Numbered from the stretch's first letter, positions 35,827 through 45,577 are shown. The stretch is 64,000 nt of DNA from Brevibacterium ravenspurgense (GCF_001584615.1 NZ_LQQC01000010.1:124001-188000); one strand, 5' to 3'. Program-made: numbers and translations. Notes: generated by a model from the letters alone, not told the origin.

Positions 35827-36543
35827 ATGAAACGCTCACCAGAAGACAGACTGGGTGCCCTGCGGGAAAACTCAGCGCAGGGCTGGCAGCCCGACGACGA
35901 CGTCGATGACATCGCCGACCTGCTGCCCAAAAGCCGCCCGCTCCCGCGGCGGATGGTTATTGTGTCGCTTATGATCATCGTCCTCATCGCCCTCTGTGTT
36001 TTCGGTTTCCTCAGGACACGCGGAACCAGCCAGCCTGAGGCAGCGCAGATCACTGCGCAGCCGACCGAAAAGGCAAGCGTGCAGGTGCACGTCGCAGGGG
36101 CTGTGAAGAAGCCGGGTGTTGTCACCCTCGACGGACAAGCACGGGTGGTTGATGCTCTCGACGCCGCCGGAGGGACGAAGAAGAACGCTGATCTCACCCA
36201 GGTGAATCTCGCCAGGGTCGTCAAAGACGGTGAACAGATCGTTGTACCGGAAATCGCTGACGATGCCGGTGCAAACGCACCGCAGACGGCACAGGGCACA
36301 GCCGGAGGCGGCACCGGTTCCGCGGCCGGCGGCACAGCGGCGGGTGCGGGCCAGAAGATCAACATCAATTCCGCCTCGGCAGCTGAACTTGAGAACCTGC
36401 CCGGTATCGGACCGGTTACGGCAGCCGCGATCGTGGCGTACCGCGAGGAGAAAGGGCCTTTTGCCTCGGTGGATGCGCTGACAGAGGTGTCAGGCATCGG
36501 GGAGGCCACCCTTGAGAAGATCAAGCCGAACGCCACCGTCTGA
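35827..36543 (+). CDS. comEA: Competence protein ComEA
   Basis: ComEA is a membrane-anchored DNA receptor of the DNA-uptake machinery. The 238-aa protein has a cytosolic N-terminus, one TM helix at about residues 40-60 (VIVSLMIIVLIALCVFGFL), and an SLBB domain (VQVHVAGAVKKPGVVTLDG). A Gly/Ala/Thr linker leads to two helix-hairpin-helix motifs (NINSASAAELENLPGIGPV, VDALTEVSGIGEATLEKI). Two start codons are possible, ATG at 35818 and 35827; the second is used because a TTGAAT hexamer lies 7 nt before it. comEC overlaps the 3' end. Confidence 0.92.
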   Translation: MKRSPEDRLGALRENSAQGWQPDDDVDDIADLLPKSRPLPRRMVIVSLMIIVLIALCVFGFLRTRGTSQPEAAQITAQPTEKASVQVHVAGAVKKPGVVTLDGQARVVDALDAAGGTKKNADLTQVNLARVVKDGEQIVVPEIADDAGANAPQTAQGTAGGGTGSAAGGTAAGAGQKININSASAAELENLPGIGPVTAAAIVAYREEKGPFASVDALTEVSGIGEATLEKIKPNATV

Positions 36544-38791
36544 GCATCTTTTTCGATATGCGCTGAAGTATCCCGTCACACTCCGCCTGGTGGCAACGGC
36601 TGCGGCCGTGTGGGTGTGTGCTGCTCTTCCCGGCCCCGATTGGACGATCCTGCTGGGCTCCGGGGCATTTGCACTCATTGCTGTTGGCCTGTGGGCGTGG
36701 ACTGCGCGGTCATCCGGCGGCGTGCAGAAGACAGCGCTCGTAGCGGTGACGTGTGTTGTCGTTGGGATGGCCGCAGTGGGTGTCAGCACGGTGCGCATGC
36801 TCGGCACACCAGACGGAGGCGACCTGTCGGGGCAGGTCAAGATCGTCAGCGATCCGGTCCAGAGCGCTTCGGGGTGGTGGCGAGCGGCGGCCTCAACAGA
36901 TGACGGCCCGGTCACCCTGTTGTCACGTGAAGAACTCCCCGAAGCCGGCAGCACAGCCCAGGCGGAACTGTCGCTCAAGCGCGCAGGGGCGCAGGCAACC
37001 GGTTTCGTCACCGCGCTTGAAGATGTGCGCGAACCGGTTGGCGCGTGGCGCATCAGGCGGGACGTGCGACAGGAGTTCCACGCGGCGGTGTCAGCAGGCA
37101 GTGAAGGTGCGGGGTTGGTGCCCGGTCTGGTGGTCGGCAATCGGACCACGGCCGATGACGCGCTGTTGGAAGACATGAAGATCGCCTCGCTGACCCACGT
37201 GTCGGCGGTCTCGGGTACGCACTTGGCGATTGTTGCGATGACCGCACTGTGGCTGGCCCGCTGGATCAGCCATCGTCCGCTGGCATCGACTGCAGTGGCC
37301 GTCGTGATCGTGGCAGGGTTCGTCTTCATTGTGGGTCCGGCGCCGTCGGTCATCCGTGCCGCGGGTATGGGGCTCGTGGGAGCCTACGCCGTTGTGCGCG
37401 GAACCGGTAAGCGCAGTCTGGCGCTCATAGCGGCGGCAGTCATCGGCGTCATCATCATCCGACCAGAGCTGTCCACATCGATCGGATTCATCTTGTCGGT
37501 GTGTGCTGCCGGTGCGCTGATTGTGCTGAGTCAGCCGATGACAACCGCACTGTGTCGGTGGATGCCGTCTTTTGCTGCGAACCTCCTCGCGGTTCCGGTG
37601 TGTGCCCAGCTGGGTGTTTTCCCGGTTCTGCTGACAATCGACAGTCAGCCGAGCCTGTGGTCGATACCGGCAAACATCGTGGCGGTTCCCGCACTGGGGC
37701 CGATTGTCATCGGAGGGCTGGCAGTGCTGGCATCCGGGGGTCTGCACGTACTCACTGGCTGGGCCGTTTTCGGATACTTCGCTGATGGTGTGGGCTGGCT
37801 GCTGCAGTGGCCGGCCCAGTGGATTGTCGTGGTCTCACACGTGGCCGCGGCTTTGCCCGGTTCTGTGCTGCCGTGGGCAGAGGGAATCGCGGGCGTCATT
37901 CTGGCTGCCGTGCTCGGTGTCGCGATTGGTGTTGCTGTCCTTGGCTTTCGGAAAACCAAGATTCGCTGGGTCGCGTCCGCTGTCGCTGTCTGTGCGCTGG
38001 CAGCCGGGATGGGGCTGCCTTTTATTCACCGTCCCGCTGGTGACTGGACGGTCGCGTTCTGCGATGTGGGGCAGGGCAGTGCGACTGTGGTTCGGCTCGA
38101 TTCCGCACACTCCCTGCTGATCGATGCCGGACCGGACGAGGTGAAACTCGCCGACTGCTTGTCTGCTCTGAGAGTGCGGCAGACGAGTGTCATCATCAGC
38201 CACTTCGACGCCGACCACTACGCGGGCCTGCGCGCTGCCACGACGGGTGGGCGGACAGTCGAAGCAGTGTGGACATCCGCTCCGAGCCTCGCGGACCCCA
38301 GAGTAAGCGAAGTGCAGACTCTCACGGGTCACGAGGTGCAGGGACTTTCAGACGGCATGGCCTTTTCAGCCGGTGATATCCGGTGGGAAGTACTGTGGCC
38401 GCCTCCTGCGATGGCAGCACAGACCGACGGACGCAATCAGATCTCAGCTGTCATCAAGGTCGAAACCGCCGGAGTCTCAGTTCTTGTCACAGGCGACGTC
38501 GAAGAAGACGGGCAGAGAGCCATGGCGGCTGAGAACATAGATGCCGACATCCTCACCGCACCCCACCACGGTTCCCGGTTCATCGATGAGGGTTTCTTCA
38601 CCCAGGTGGGAGCCTCCGCCGGAATCGTGTCGGTGGGAGCTGACAATCGCTATGGCCACCCAACACAGCAGGCGCTTGACGCATTCGGCCCCGTGCCGGT
38701 GCTGCGCACAGACGAATGCGGCACCGTTGTACTTCGCCGGGACGGACAGCTGACAGGCCTCGGCGGGTGCTCAGCAGCCGTGAACCGCTAG
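36512..38791 (+). CDS. comEC: ComEC/Rec2 DNA-uptake channel protein
   Basis: ComEC forms the inner-membrane channel for transforming DNA. The 759-aa protein has about ten TM helices. The competence core includes GLVVGNRTTADDALLEDMK, ASLTHVSAVSGTHLAIVAM and GPAPSVIRAAGMGLV. A C-terminal metallo-beta-lactamase-like domain follows: VGQGSATVVRLDSAHSLLID, IISHFDADHYAG and ITAPHHGS-like ILTAPHHGSRFI (metal-ligand His/Asp). The start is a TTG at 36512 inside comEA with ggggagg about 6 nt upstream, giving a 32-nt overlap. Confidence 0.92.
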   Translation: MRRSSRTPPSEHLFRYALKYPVTLRLVATAAAVWVCAALPGPDWTILLGSGAFALIAVGLWAWTARSSGGVQKTALVAVTCVVVGMAAVGVSTVRMLGTPDGGDLSGQVKIVSDPVQSASGWWRAAASTDDGPVTLLSREELPEAGSTAQAELSLKRAGAQATGFVTALEDVREPVGAWRIRRDVRQEFHAAVSAGSEGAGLVPGLVVGNRTTADDALLEDMKIASLTHVSAVSGTHLAIVAMTALWLARWISHRPLASTAVAVVIVAGFVFIVGPAPSVIRAAGMGLVGAYAVVRGTGKRSLALIAAAVIGVIIIRPELSTSIGFILSVCAAGALIVLSQPMTTALCRWMPSFAANLLAVPVCAQLGVFPVLLTIDSQPSLWSIPANIVAVPALGPIVIGGLAVLASGGLHVLTGWAVFGYFADGVGWLLQWPAQWIVVVSHVAAALPGSVLPWAEGIAGVILAAVLGVAIGVAVLGFRKTKIRWVASAVAVCALAAGMGLPFIHRPAGDWTVAFCDVGQGSATVVRLDSAHSLLIDAGPDEVKLADCLSALRVRQTSVIISHFDADHYAGLRAATTGGRTVEAVWTSAPSLADPRVSEVQTLTGHEVQGLSDGMAFSAGDIRWEVLWPPPAMAAQTDGRNQISAVIKVETAGVSVLVTGDVEEDGQRAMAAENIDADILTAPHHGSRFIDEGFFTQVGASAGIVSVGADNRYGHPTQQALDAFGPVPVLRTDECGTVVLRRDGQLTGLGGCSAAVNR

Positions 38792-38794
38792 GCT
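38789..38794 (+). promoter_or_regulatory. -10 element (TAGGCT), 6 nt before holA
   Basis: The hexamer includes the comEC stop codon (TAG at 38789-38791). gatccc and the GTG at 38801 follow. No Shine-Dalgarno sequence is present. Confidence 0.5.
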
Positions 38795-38800
38795 GATCCC

Positions 38801-39787
38801 GTGGCAGCGAAGAAAACCCTCACTCCGTGGCACCGGGCCAAACCGGCACCCATCGTGCTGATTTCCGGGCCGGAAGCCGTTCTTGCCAGAAAAGCCCAAG
38901 ACACCGTGCTGAGCAAGGCGAAGAAAACCCACGGGGATGACATCACCCACCTCGATGCCAGCTCTTATCAGCCGGGTGAGCTTGCACAGGCCGCCGCGCC
39001 GTCGCTTTTCACCACGCGCGGGATTGTGGTGGTCGACAACTGCGCCACCATGAACGATGCCTTCCTAGAAGACGCGCTCGCCTACGCAGCTGAACCCTCA
39101 GATGACATGGTCGTCATCCTCAAACACTCAGGCGGCAACAGGGGAGCGCGGCTGATCAAGGCGCTCGAAAAAGCAGAGTTTCCCCGCATTGACGCATCGG
39201 CCCTGAAATCAGAAGCCGACAAGAACGCCTTTGCCGAAGGCGAATTCAAACGTGCCGGACGATCCATTCGCCCGGATGCGCTCGCGGCCCTGATGGATGC
39301 GCTCGGATCAGATGTTTCTGAACTCGACCAGGGTATCCGCCAGCTGCTTGCAGATACGGAAGGCGAGATCACCCACCAGATCGTCGACCGCTACTACGGA
39401 GGTCGGGTCGAGGCGACAGGTTTCAAGGTGGCTGATGCGGCGTGTTCCGGCAATACGGGGCAAGCGCTCGCGCTGACCCGTCACGCACTGTCAACGGGAA
39501 CTGATCCCGTGCCGATTGTTGCGGCGATTGCGCTGAAGCTTCGTCAGCTGGCGAAGGTGCAGGGGCTCAGTGGTTCGTCGGGACAGCTGGCGGCGGAACT
39601 CAAAATGGCGCCGTGGCAGGTGGATCGGGCACGCCGGCAGGTGCGCCAGTGGAACGAGGCGGAACTCGGCCGGGCTCTTCTCAGTGTGGCTGCCGCTGAC
39701 GCAGCCGTGAAGGGCGGGGGACGGGACCCCGAGTTCGCCGTCGAAACCCTCGTGCGGGAAGTCGCCCAATCAGCCCGCAGGCGCTGA
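38801..39787 (+). CDS. holA: DNA polymerase III subunit delta
   Basis: The delta subunit opens the sliding clamp as part of the clamp loader. The 328-aa protein shows the AAA+-like clamp-loader fold: PIVLISGPEAVLARKAQDTV at the N-terminus, and FFTTRGIVVVDN-like SLFTTRGIVVVDN. The C-terminal domain carries AAIALKLRQLAKVQGL and APWQVDRARRQVRQW. Position between comEC and rpsT is conserved in many Gram-positives. The GTG start sits 6 nt after a -10 element. Confidence 0.93.
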   Translation: MAAKKTLTPWHRAKPAPIVLISGPEAVLARKAQDTVLSKAKKTHGDDITHLDASSYQPGELAQAAAPSLFTTRGIVVVDNCATMNDAFLEDALAYAAEPSDDMVVILKHSGGNRGARLIKALEKAEFPRIDASALKSEADKNAFAEGEFKRAGRSIRPDALAALMDALGSDVSELDQGIRQLLADTEGEITHQIVDRYYGGRVEATGFKVADAACSGNTGQALALTRHALSTGTDPVPIVAAIALKLRQLAKVQGLSGSSGQLAAELKMAPWQVDRARRQVRQWNEAELGRALLSVAAADAAVKGGGRDPEFAVETLVREVAQSARRR

Positions 39788-39857
39788 AGCGAACCCCGCA
39801 CTGAACTACGACTGTCTCCGGTCGCAACCCACCCCAAGCACTCCAAAAACAGCACGA

Positions 39858-39891
39858 AAAAGGGGACGAACCACGTGGTTCGTCCCCTTTT
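39858..39891. terminator. Bidirectional terminator between holA and rpsT
   Basis: This is a perfect 34-bp palindrome, aaaaggggacgaaccac and its complement, with A-tract upstream and T-tract downstream on both strands. It separates two convergent genes. Confidence 0.95.
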
Positions 39892-39901
39892 GTCGGCTTT
39901 A

Positions 39902-40168
39902 TCAGGCCTTGAGCGCGTTCACAGCCTTAGCCAGGCGCGACTTGCGGTTTGCTGCGTTCTTCTTGTGCAGCACACCCTTGCTCACTGCCTTGTCGATCTT
40001 GCGCGAGGCAACCTGCAGGGCTGCCTGTGCTTCGTCAGCGTTGCCAGCTTCGATAGCTGCGCGGACGTTGCGGATCTGACCGCGAACTTCGCTGCGCACA
40101 GCGCGGTTGCGCAGGCGAGCCTTTTCGTTGGTCTTGTTCCGCTTGATCTGAGACTTGATATTTGCCAC
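39902..40168 (-). CDS. rpsT: 30S ribosomal protein S20
   Basis: S20 binds the 5' domain of 16S rRNA. The 88-aa basic protein starts [20 protein letters not shown] and contains [17 protein letters not shown] and [14 protein letters not shown] near the end, matching the family over its full length. The start codon is GTG at 40168 with a weak gaagag upstream. The upstream 249 bp hold no other recognised gene. Confidence 0.97.
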   Translation of the reverse strand: MANIKSQIKRNKTNEKARLRNRAVRSEVRGQIRNVRAAIEAGNADEAQAALQVASRKIDKAVSKGVLHKKNAANRKSRLAKAVNALKA

Positions 40169-40417
40169 TTCAACACTCTTCTGTCGAATTCAATAGGTCG
40201 TGAGGGCTTCCCGATAATCGATGCGCCCTCAGCGGGGAAAGCGTCCGGCGCCTGAATATCAGGAGTACATCCGCCCGACCATGGTGAGACACACACCTTG
40301 GCGGACATACGGCCAAAAGCTTAGCGGTTTGCGGGTCCGAACGCTAATTCTCGCGGGGTGTTCGAGCGGTTGTCTTCACCACACGCGGGGCTTCGTCTCA
40401 GCCCCACAGCGCTGCGG
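40169..40417. other. 249-bp intergenic region upstream of rpsT
   Basis: It lies between the end of the PemK-like gene and the rpsT start, both on the minus strand. It contains a hairpin at 40385-40407 (gcggggct with agccccac) just past the PemK-like stop codon, a probable terminator, and must contain the rpsT promoter. No ORF or tRNA was recognised. Confidence 0.5.
40385..40407 (-). terminator. Probable terminator of the PemK/MazF-like gene
   Basis: On the minus strand gtggggct and agccccgc pair over 8 bp around a 7-nt loop, beginning about ten bases after the stop codon. No T-run follows. Confidence 0.6.
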
Positions 40418-41149
40418 TCAGCCCTGCCCGCCGTTGTCTATGTTCTCCACGATCTTCGAATACAGCGTCATGGGCATGATGGAACCCTCGCGTCGCACAG
40501 CGTTGGGGGCAATGCGGATGACCCGATCCAGACGGATTTCAGACGGTCGGTTTTTAGAATCCCAATCGCCGGAGCCGATGTTGATCCACGGTGTTCCGTC
40601 GTTCTGCCGGATTTCGCCGACATTGCCGGGCACGTGGTCTTGTGAGGTGAGCATGAGCCCCAGCAGCCACGAACCGTCGTGGCCAACAAGCAGCACAGGC
40701 CTGTCTTTGCCCTTCGTGGAGTCCTCTTCGTAGGGAACCCACGCCCACACGACTTCGCCGGGGTCCGGATTGCCGTCAAGGTCGGGGGAGTAGACGGGGC
40801 GGACCGTGCCGGTGAAGTCACCGGGATAGCCGCCGGAGGGACGCTTGGGGAAGCCCTGTTTGATCGGCTGCTTCTCCGCTCGCCTGGCGATCGAGAAGTC
40901 GTCGCGTTTCTTCTGGCCGCCACCGCGTTTCTGCGGGCTTGTCTTCTGTTTATCGGCCCGTCCAGGTGAGGTGTCAGGACCGCGGTGAGTTCCACCTCGT
41001 GAGTCTGACGAGGTGGAGGTCCCGCCTCCCAGGAGGAGGTCGGCTGCCAGCCGACCCACCTGTTCTTGGTCGATGCTGCGGCTGAGCGCGTTGATTCCTG
41101 CGCGCAGCCCCCTGCGGATGAGGCGCTGTGAGAAGTTGGAGTTCGCCAT
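40418..41149 (-). CDS. PemK/MazF-like domain protein with long basic N-terminus
   Basis: The 243-aa protein has two parts. Residues 1-110 are polar and Lys/Arg/Gly/Ser-rich. The C-terminal 130 residues resemble the PemK/MazF SH3-like barrel: GEVVWAWVPYEEDSTKGKDRPVLLVG, LLGLMLTSQDHVPG and SEIRLDRVIRIAPNAVRREG. MazF toxins cleave mRNA, but no antitoxin gene is adjacent and the extended form is common beside lepA in actinobacteria. It may be a housekeeping derivative rather than a toxin (inference). The ATG at 41149 follows a TATCGT -10 by 6 nt and diverges from lepA. Confidence 0.82.
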   Translation of the reverse strand: MANSNFSQRLIRRGLRAGINALSRSIDQEQVGRLAADLLLGGGTSTSSDSRGGTHRGPDTSPGRADKQKTSPQKRGGGQKKRDDFSIARRAEKQPIKQGFPKRPSGGYPGDFTGTVRPVYSPDLDGNPDPGEVVWAWVPYEEDSTKGKDRPVLLVGHDGSWLLGLMLTSQDHVPGNVGEIRQNDGTPWINIGSGDWDSKNRPSEIRLDRVIRIAPNAVRREGSIMPMTLYSKIVENIDNGGQG

Positions 41150-41155
41150 GTGTCA

Positions 41156-41161
41156 ACGATA
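41156..41161 (-). promoter_or_regulatory. -10 element (TATCGT), 6 nt before the PemK/MazF-like gene
   Basis: TATCGT, tgacac and ATG are consecutive on the minus strand. No Shine-Dalgarno sequence is present, unlike the divergent lepA, which has aaggag. Confidence 0.5.
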
Positions 41162-41220
41162 AGCGCTGGACAGGCGTATGAGACAATGAGGAGCTGTTTG
41201 AGACCCACAAAGGAGCGTTC

Positions 41221-43083
41221 ATGCCTCAGGTGAGCGATACTGCTGCCCAGCGGATTCAGGTGGCGTCCACCGACCCTGCGAATATCCGCAACTTCTGCAT
41301 CATCGCCCACATCGACCACGGTAAGTCGACTCTTGCCGACCGTATGCTGCAGATGACCGGGGTGGTGCAGCCGCGTGAAATGCGCGCCCAGTACCTCGAC
41401 CGGATGGACATCGAGCGCGAGCGCGGCATCACGATCAAATCGCAGGCGGTGCGCATGCCGTGGATGACGGATGACGGCGAACCGTTTGCGCTCAACATGA
41501 TCGACACCCCCGGCCACGTGGACTTCTCCTACGAGGTTTCGCGTTCGCTGGCCGCATGCGAAGGTGCGCTTCTGCTGGTTGATTCGGCTCAGGGCATTGA
41601 AGCCCAGACGCTGGCGAACCTCTACATGGCCATGGAGCACGATCTGACGATTGTTCCCGTGCTCAACAAGATCGACTTGCCGGCTGCGAACCCGGACAAG
41701 TACGCAGAAGAGCTTGCCAACCTTATCGGTGTTGAACCCGAAGACTGCCTGCGCGTGTCCGGTAAGACCGGCGAGGGTGTTGAGGCTGTTCTCGACCGGA
41801 TTGTCAGCGACATCCCCGCACCTGAGGGCAATAAGGACGCGCCGGCGCGTGCCATGATCTTCGACTCCGTCTACGACACCTACCGCGGTGTTGTCACCTA
41901 TGTCCGCGTGGTCGACGGAAAGCTGGGTCCGCGCGAAAAGATCCAAATGTTCTCCACTGGTTCGACGCACGAAACCCTGGAGATCGGTGTGTCCTCGCCG
42001 GAGCCCAAACCGTCGAAGGGTCTGGGAGTTGGTGAGGTCGGCTACCTCATCACGGGTGTCAAAGACGTGCGCCAGTCGAAGGTCGGTGACACGATCACAA
42101 CCGCCGCTGACCCTGCTGAAGAGGCGCTCGAGGGCTATCAGGAGCCCAAGCCGATGGTGTTCTCCGGTCTGTTCCCGATTGACGGTTCGGACTACCCGGT
42201 GCTGCGTGATGCGCTGGAGAAGCTGCAGCTCAACGATGCTGCGTTGACCTTTGAGCCTGAAACGTCTGCGGCTTTGGGCTTCGGTTTCCGCTGCGGCTAC
42301 CTGGGGCTGCTGCACTTGGAGATTGTGCGCGACCGTCTGGAACGCGAATACGATCTTTCGCTCATTTCGACCGCCCCGTCTGTTGTGTACCAAGTGACGA
42401 TGGAAGACGGCACCGATTACACGGTGACCAACCCCAGCGAATATCCGGAAGGCAAGATCAAGGAAGTCCGCGAACCGATGGTTGCGGCAACGATCCTCAC
42501 CCCGTCGGATTTTGTTGGCCCCGTCATGGAGCTGTGTCAGAGCAAGCGCGGCCAGATGAACGGTATGGACTACCTGTCGGAAGACCGTGTGGAGCTGCGC
42601 TACCGCATGCCGTTGGCTGAGATCGTGTTTGACTTCTTCGACCAGCTGAAGTCCCGCACCCGCGGCTACGCTTCTCTTGACTACCAGGATGACGGCGATC
42701 AGGCCGCCAACCTCGTCAAGGTCGACATTCTGCTGCACGGTGATCACGTGGATGCGTTCTCTGCGATTGTCCACCGTGATGACGCCTACCACTACGGCGT
42801 GAAGATGGCTGGGAAGCTCAAGGAGCTTATCCCCAGGCAGCAGTTCGAAGTTCCCGTGCAGGCGGCTATCGGTTCGCGCATCATTGCGCGCGAGACGATT
42901 CGCGCGATCCGCAAGGATGTTCTGTCCAAGTGCTACGGCGGTGACATCAGCCGTAAGCGCAAGCTGCTGGAAAAGCAGAAGGAAGGCAAGAAGCGCATGA
43001 AGATGGTCGGAACTGTCGAGGTTCCGCAGGAAGCGTTCATTGCCGCGCTGTCGTCGGATGCTGCCGGCGGCGGGAAGAACTGA
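41221..43083 (+). CDS. lepA: Elongation factor 4 (LepA)
   Basis: LepA is a ribosomal GTPase that back-translocates or remodels stalled ribosomes and aids 30S assembly. The 620-aa protein has G1 [15 protein letters not shown], the switch region [12 protein letters not shown]3 [12 protein letters not shown] and G4 VLNKIDLP, then the LepA-specific C-terminal domain rich in Lys ([16 protein letters not shown]). The ATG at 41221 has aaggag upstream. hemW follows 15 nt downstream, the usual lepA-hemW operon. Confidence 0.98.
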   Translation: MPQVSDTAAQRIQVASTDPANIRNFCIIAHIDHGKSTLADRMLQMTGVVQPREMRAQYLDRMDIERERGITIKSQAVRMPWMTDDGEPFALNMIDTPGHVDFSYEVSRSLAACEGALLLVDSAQGIEAQTLANLYMAMEHDLTIVPVLNKIDLPAANPDKYAEELANLIGVEPEDCLRVSGKTGEGVEAVLDRIVSDIPAPEGNKDAPARAMIFDSVYDTYRGVVTYVRVVDGKLGPREKIQMFSTGSTHETLEIGVSSPEPKPSKGLGVGEVGYLITGVKDVRQSKVGDTITTAADPAEEALEGYQEPKPMVFSGLFPIDGSDYPVLRDALEKLQLNDAALTFEPETSAALGFGFRCGYLGLLHLEIVRDRLEREYDLSLISTAPSVVYQVTMEDGTDYTVTNPSEYPEGKIKEVREPMVAATILTPSDFVGPVMELCQSKRGQMNGMDYLSEDRVELRYRMPLAEIVFDFFDQLKSRTRGYASLDYQDDGDQAANLVKVDILLHGDHVDAFSAIVHRDDAYHYGVKMAGKLKELIPRQQFEVPVQAAIGSRIIARETIRAIRKDVLSKCYGGDISRKRKLLEKQKEGKKRMKMVGTVEVPQEAFIAALSSDAAGGGKN

Positions 43084-43098
43084 CGGAAGATCTGATCG

Positions 43099-44313
43099 GT
43101 GCCGGCACAGCCTGACGGCGACGTTCCTCCGCTTGACGGTTTTCTGCCTGTCTCAGCGCAGGCCGGGGCCGAATCACGCACGCTCAGTGCCTATATCCAC
43201 GTGCCCTATTGCCGGGTGCGCTGCGGGTACTGCGATTTCAACACCTATACGGCCGAGGAACTCGGTCCGGGTGCCAATCGCTCTGATTGGGCGGGCAATC
43301 TAGCTCACGAGGTGGAGCTCGCCTCCCGCGTTCTCGCTGACTTTCCTGCCAGGCCGGTGAGCACCGTGTTTTTCGGCGGGGGCACGCCGACTCTTCTGCC
43401 AGCCGCTGATTTGGCCTGCGCGCTTGAACGCGTGCGGGATGCTTTCGGTTTGGCGGAGGACGCCGAGGTTACGACGGAGGCGAACCCGGACACTCTGAGC
43501 CCGGAATATGTGGCCCAGTTGGCGGAGGCTGGTTTTACGCGCGTGTCGATGGGCATGCAGTCGGCCGTTCCGCACGTGTTGGCGACACTGGATCGCACAC
43601 ATAATCCGGAGCAGGTTCCCAAAGCTGTTCAGTGGGTTAAGGACGCCGGTATGCAGGTGTCAGTTGACCTTATCTACGGCACACCGGGGGAGTCAGCCGA
43701 GGACTGGCAGCGCTCAGTTGAGGCAGCCGTCGCGATGGAACCGGACCATATTTCGGCATATTCGCTCATTGTCGAACCGGGCACGAAGATGGGGGCGCAG
43801 GTTCGCCGTGGTGAGCTTCCCATGCCCGATGAAGATGATCTGGCAGATAAGTACGCGGCGGCTGATGCTGCATTTTCTGCCGCCGGTCTGCACTGGTACG
43901 AGGTAAGCAACTGGGCACGCAGTGCTGACCACGAATGCCGCCACAACAATGCCTACTGGACCGGCCAGGACTGGTGGGGTTTTGGTGCCGGGGCACACTC
44001 GCACATTGGGGGAGTGCGCTTCTGGAATGCTAAGCACCCGCGAGCATGGGCTGACCGACTTGCACAGGGGCAGTCACCGGCCATTGGCCGAGAAGAGCTT
44101 GATGCGGATACCCGCAGGTTGGAAGACCTCATGCTGCGGGCTAGGATCCGGCGGGGCATGCGTTTGAGTGAGCTGCCTGCCGGCACTGGGGTGCTGCTGG
44201 AACAGTTTGCCAAGCAGGGGCTTGTAGAACCTGATGAGGAATGGCTTGCGCTTTCGCTGCGCGGTCGCCTCATGGCCGATTTCATCGTCCGCGAGCTGTC
44301 GGAATACCTGTAG
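43099..44313 (+). CDS. hemW: Radical SAM heme chaperone HemW
   Basis: HemW resembles coproporphyrinogen III oxidase but acts as a heme chaperone. The 404-aa protein has the radical SAM cluster motif PYCRVRCGYCDFNTY (CxxxCxxC), VFFGGGTPTLLPAADL, TTEANPDTLSPEYVAQL, FTRVSMGMQSAVPHVL and DLIYGTPGESAEDWQ. The C-terminal HemN domain contains HNNAYWTGQDWWGFGAGAHS. The GTG start has ggaag upstream. It is the last clear core gene before the accessory island. Confidence 0.93.
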   Translation: MPAQPDGDVPPLDGFLPVSAQAGAESRTLSAYIHVPYCRVRCGYCDFNTYTAEELGPGANRSDWAGNLAHEVELASRVLADFPARPVSTVFFGGGTPTLLPAADLACALERVRDAFGLAEDAEVTTEANPDTLSPEYVAQLAEAGFTRVSMGMQSAVPHVLATLDRTHNPEQVPKAVQWVKDAGMQVSVDLIYGTPGESAEDWQRSVEAAVAMEPDHISAYSLIVEPGTKMGAQVRRGELPMPDEDDLADKYAAADAAFSAAGLHWYEVSNWARSADHECRHNNAYWTGQDWWGFGAGAHSHIGGVRFWNAKHPRAWADRLAQGQSPAIGREELDADTRRLEDLMLRARIRRGMRLSELPAGTGVLLEQFAKQGLVEPDEEWLALSLRGRLMADFIVRELSEYL

Positions 44314-44437
44314 TCACAGCGGCAGGCCAGCGGCGCCTCGAAACCAGAAGGTAATGGAATCGGGCCCGGGTATCAGGGCTTCGCGTTGAGTGCTGTAATT
44401 GCCTTTAGCAGAGAGAGTATGAAAGCCAAATTCCCGA

Positions 44438-45511
44438 TCATCGGCGAATGTTCTCGGAGGTAAGTCGCGCGAAGATGAGGGTGTCGGTCCATTCGCCCTT
44501 GCTGAACCAGTCCTGGACGTGATGTGCTTCGAGCCGGAGCCCGACACGACGAGCCAGTGCTGCCGAGGCGCTGTTTCGGGCATCCATCTGCGCGGTGATG
44601 CGGTGGAGCCGGTAGTGGTCAAACCCGAGGGCGAGCACTGCTCGGACGGCTTCGCTGGCGAAACCTTGCCCACCGTGCGCCGGGTCGAGAACCCACCCGA
44701 TCTCGCCTTGACGGTGCTCGTGATCGGTGAGCCACAACGCGACGTCTCCGATCGGGACGCCGTCATGCTCGATGACCAGCGCAAGCGCGCCAGTCTCGCC
44801 ATCGATGTCAGTCTTCGCTAGGCGTTCTGTGAGCTTGTCGTGGGTGACTTCCGCGGTCCATGGTTCGTCCAGCAGGTAGCGGGCAACGTCGGGTCGCGAG
44901 TACAGCTCGTGAAGCCATTCGGCATCGTCGGCGTTATGTGGACGGAGCCGAAGCCGCTCCGTCGCCAACGGCCACTGGGCGGTGGGCTTGAGGTCGCGCC
45001 GGTAATGGAATAGTTCCTCGCACTGCCCTGCGGGCGTGGTCCCGACGGCTCGCTCGACCTCACGGAACCCTGCGTTCGTCAAGCACCGCTGGGAGGCCTT
45101 GTTCTCCAGGAGCGTGCGTGCTGTCAAGGTTCGCAGTCCACTGTTGCGTGCGAAGCGCGATGCCAACTCCAGGCCCCGACGAGCGTGCCCTGCTCCCCGC
45201 GCATCCGGATGAATCCAGAACCCGACCTCGGCAGCCTCGGAGCTGACGTCGAAGAGCACCAAGGAGCCCACAAACCGGTCCGTCTCGGCGTCGGCAAGTG
45301 CGAGGACTGCCAGCGTGCCGGACGACAGACCCTCAGCAACCTCGTCACGGATCATCCATCGCACGGACTCGGGGGTGTAGTCGGACTCGGGCAGGTGGCC
45401 GAAGCGCCGCACAGCTTCATCCTTGGTGCCGGCTGCATACGCGTCTGCGTCCAGCTCAGAGAGGGGGGCGTAGGCGAGTGTTCTCAAAGGTGATCGGGAG
45501 GGTGGTGGCAT
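44438..45511 (-). CDS. Tandem GNAT acetyltransferase (two GNAT domains)
   Basis: The 357-aa protein contains two GNAT folds. The first (about residues 30-180) has FVGSLVLFDVSSEAAEVGFWIHPDA and RGAGHARRGLELASRFA (acetyl-CoA loop). The second (about residues 195-350) has LATERLRLRPHNADDAEWLH, GDVALWLTDHEHRQGEIGWV and GQGFASEAVRAVLALGFDH. The second resembles RimJ/RimL-type N-acetyltransferases. The start is the ATG at 45511; the larger ORF upstream overlaps a divergent TetR gene. The substrate is unknown. Its position beside a TetR gene and Erm suggests acquired drug or metabolite modification (inference). Confidence 0.85.
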   Translation of the reverse strand: MPPPSRSPLRTLAYAPLSELDADAYAAGTKDEAVRRFGHLPESDYTPESVRWMIRDEVAEGLSSGTLAVLALADAETDRFVGSLVLFDVSSEAAEVGFWIHPDARGAGHARRGLELASRFARNSGLRTLTARTLLENKASQRCLTNAGFREVERAVGTTPAGQCEELFHYRRDLKPTAQWPLATERLRLRPHNADDAEWLHELYSRPDVARYLLDEPWTAEVTHDKLTERLAKTDIDGETGALALVIEHDGVPIGDVALWLTDHEHRQGEIGWVLDPAHGGQGFASEAVRAVLALGFDHYRLHRITAQMDARNSASAALARRVGLRLEAHHVQDWFSKGEWTDTLIFARLTSENIRR

Positions 45512-45565
45512 CCAGCACGCGCTAAACCTAACATAGAATGGATAGCTAACTGAAGCGTGTTTGGT

Positions 45566-45571
45566 TAGGCT
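45566..45571 (+). promoter_or_regulatory. -10 element (TAGGCT), 6 nt before the frameshifted TetR gene
   Basis: TAGGCT, ggtggg and the GTG at 45578 are consecutive. A short inverted repeat, cctaac at 45527-45532 with gttagg at 45564-45569, flanks the shared divergent region and could be an operator. Confidence 0.45.
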
Positions 45572-45577
45572 GGTGGG

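Noticed and set aside
41182..41187. GACAAT as -10 of lepA
   Set aside because: It lies 33 nt before the ATG with no clear -35, and lepA has a good Shine-Dalgarno sequence, so the promoter is not certain.
44314..44437. Possible attachment site or gene remnant between hemW and the GNAT gene
   Set aside because: Short frames on both strands have no recognisable features, and no matching repeat was found at the right end of the island.
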